Assembly: GCA_003614735.1 (NCBI GenBank)
Contig: KZ992509.1
Coordinates: forward strand, 1-37,410
Source of the DNA: Thamnocephalis sphaerospora
Taxonomy: Eukaryota; Zoopagomycota; Zoopagomycetes; Zoopagales; Sigmoideomycetaceae
Reading direction: 5' to 3'
Length of the DNA: 37,410 bases
The first letter of the stretch is position 1, and each line of letters starts with the position of its first letter. Below the pieces are notes generated by a model that saw only the letters and a list, made by a program, of their open reading frames with translations, made no database searches and was not told the DNA's origin. A program made the translations under genes and the position numbers. Of the stretch, positions 36,042-37,410 are shown piece by piece.

Positions 36042-36739
36042 ATGGCATTCCGCAAATTGGACGTTGACTCGATTGAGGAGGGCGCATTCGCCGAGTCTGA
36101 CTTTTTGCCGCCAGGCGTGGTGCCCGCATATACGCCTGCCGAAGCACAGTCGATAGCAGACGCCTGCTCTGGCGAAGTGCGCAGCCTCGTGCAGCGGTGG
36201 GTATAATGCGCATCAGCCGACTGCGCCGCGTCATCACGCATCTGTGTTGCTGACGGCGCGACCTGCTAAATGGACACCTGCATTGGTAGTGGCAACTATT
36301 CCGCGGCGCTGACGCGTGCTCTCGAGTCGCCCATTTACGGCAATGGACTGGATGAAGCCAAGGTGCGCTTGATGGTGCTTATGGTGGTATTGTACGGACA
36401 GACCTACCTACTAAACTGTGCGCGCTACTGCTAGGCAACAGCAGCGAAAACCGTGCTAGACGTGCTGTTTTCGACCAAGGTGGCGGATGTGCCCAAGATT
36501 ATCGAGGCGCTAAACACTGAGCAGCGCGAGCTGCTGATGAAGTACATATATCGTGGATTTGCTCACCCCGAGAACGTCAACTGTAGCGTTCTGCTTACCT
36601 GGCATGAAAAGGTATACGTGGCGAAAATAACGCAATTCCTTTATTGGCCGCTGATTCATGATGTTTGCGTGTATAGCTCACCGAGGTGGCTGGCCAAGGC
36701 TCAATTGTGCGCGTGATAACGGATCGGCGTACTGTCTAA
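36042..36739 (+). CDS. ARPC5: Arp2/3 complex subunit 5 (p16-Arc)
   Basis: Complete gene of four exons: 36042-36196, 36290-36362, 36435-36611, 36677-36739, giving 155 residues, the usual length for the family (about 150). ARPC5 is the smallest scaffold subunit of the seven-part Arp2/3 complex that nucleates branched actin filaments at endocytic patches. It begins MAFRKLDVDSIEEG. The middle has the alpha-solenoid helices GNYSAALTRALESP and VLDVLFSTKVADV. The strongly conserved end contains LLMKYIYRGF, VLLTWHEK and GSIVRVITDRRTV (the family has GSIVRVLTARKTV). Every intron is GT-AG, and introns 1 and 2 have a CTAAA-type branch site. It converges with the acidic-tail gene, with about 180 bp between the stop codons. 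Confidence 0.96.
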
Positions 36740-36918
36740 TTGGCGCCACGTTAGCAACGTCAGTGCAGCATGTAGACTGAGTAGTACGCTGCAGGGTACA
36801 TCCAGTGTTGTCTACCGTCGCCTCTACATTCTCCTGGCATCCATGTGCACAACTGCTCGCCGATAAGAGTGGAAATACAGTCGTGATCGCAACAGGGTCA
36901 CGTATTTACTTGCCCAGT
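36740..36918. other. Convergent intergenic region
   Basis: Shared 3' flank of ARPC5 and the acidic-tail gene. No terminator motif stands out to me. Confidence 0.5.
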
Positions 36919-37356
36919 TTACGCTAGCTCGTCCCCGGACGCATCCATTTTTTCCGCGTCCGTTGCTTGCTCATCATCATCATCATCATCGTCACCATCG
37001 CCGTCGTCGTCGCTATCGTTGCGCGTGACAATAATCTCGCTGGTTGCTGCGCCCTTGGCCGTGGCAGTTTCGTCATCCTCATCCTCATCCTCCTCCTCGT
37101 CCTCTTCTTCCTCCTCCTCCTCCTCCTCCTCTTCGTCATCATCCTCGGCATCTGCCATTTCCGCGTCCATCATTTCCATATCTTCTCCTTCACGTAGTGA
37201 CGGCTGATCCTCGGCCATTTCTGCGTCACTGCCAGTCTGGGTGCCACCAGCGGTCGCATCGGAGCGCGACTTGATCACCTTGCCATTCTGCAAGCCTGCT
37301 GCGGTCGATTTACGCTTTCGATTGCCAGCCGTTTGGCGCTTGGCCGTGCGTAATCG
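36919..37356 (-). CDS. 3' exon of an unidentified gene, basic then acidic tail
   Basis: The last exon, read from a likely acceptor (CTTATCAG just upstream of 37356), encodes 145 residues to the stop at 36919-36921. It starts with a basic, nuclear-localisation-like segment (AKRQTAGNRKRK). A long acidic region follows, including an 11-Glu run and Asp-rich blocks. Such tails occur in nucleolar, histone-binding and ribosome-assembly proteins, but no domain is visible to choose between them. Upstream exons lie beyond the window edge; TGCTGAC about 25 nt before the acceptor fits a branch site. Confidence 0.65.
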   Translation of the reverse strand, partial: RLRTAKRQTAGNRKRKSTAAGLQNGKVIKSRSDATAGGTQTGSDAEMAEDQPSLREGEDMEMMDAEMADAEDDDEEEEEEEEEEEDEEEDEDEDDETATAKGAATSEIIVTRNDSDDDGDGDDDDDDDEQATDAEKMDASGDELA

Positions 37357-37410
37357 CTGATAAGCTATTCAATGCACGGTCAGCAAGGAATACGACGCGC
37401 ACCGCACATG

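Overview
The window reads as nuclear DNA of a fungus. Genes carry GT-AG introns of about 28 to 130 nt, often with a CTAAY- or CTGAC-like branch site. The gene content is fungal: a Tsc10-type ketosphinganine reductase, a Tom20 import receptor, Zn2Cys6 transcription factors and an Arp2/3 subunit. An early-diverging (zygomycete-grade) fungus is my guess from the short introns and gene style; I cannot prove it from the sequence.

Layout. 1-7.6 kb is a compact minus-strand block: TSC10 (eight exons, 3' end off the window), a Tom20 receptor apparently spliced in frame to a SMYD-type SET/MYND protein, and a 12-exon DUF1399/GRDP-like gene. 7.6-13.1 kb is a decayed interval. It holds a non-LTR retrotransposon 3' fragment nested in an older repeat with a 21-bp target-site duplication, a 42-bp hairpin, a second intact copy of the older repeat, and a frame-broken F-box gene. 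14.2-16.5 kb (minus) and 30.3-33.2 kb (plus) hold two paralogous Zn2Cys6 + PAS-like transcription factors that point away from each other. Both carry an intron at the same place inside the zinc cluster. Between their starts lie about 13.8 kb in which I find no convincing gene; each factor has a pyrimidine-rich upstream stretch on its own sense strand. 33.2-37.4 kb holds a tRNA-Glu(CTC), a weak candidate spliced gene, the complete ARPC5 gene (four exons) and the 3' end of a gene for a nuclear-looking protein with a long acidic tail.

How the genes relate. Most are housekeeping: sphingolipid synthesis, mitochondrial import, actin nucleation. The transcription-factor pair and the gene-poor tract between them are the feature most likely to be a regulatory unit. 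The Tom20-SMYD gene is the oddest coding feature: retaining one intron would yield a free Tom20 of normal length, while splicing it out would yield the fusion. No gene was identified by database search; all names rest on motifs read from the translation.
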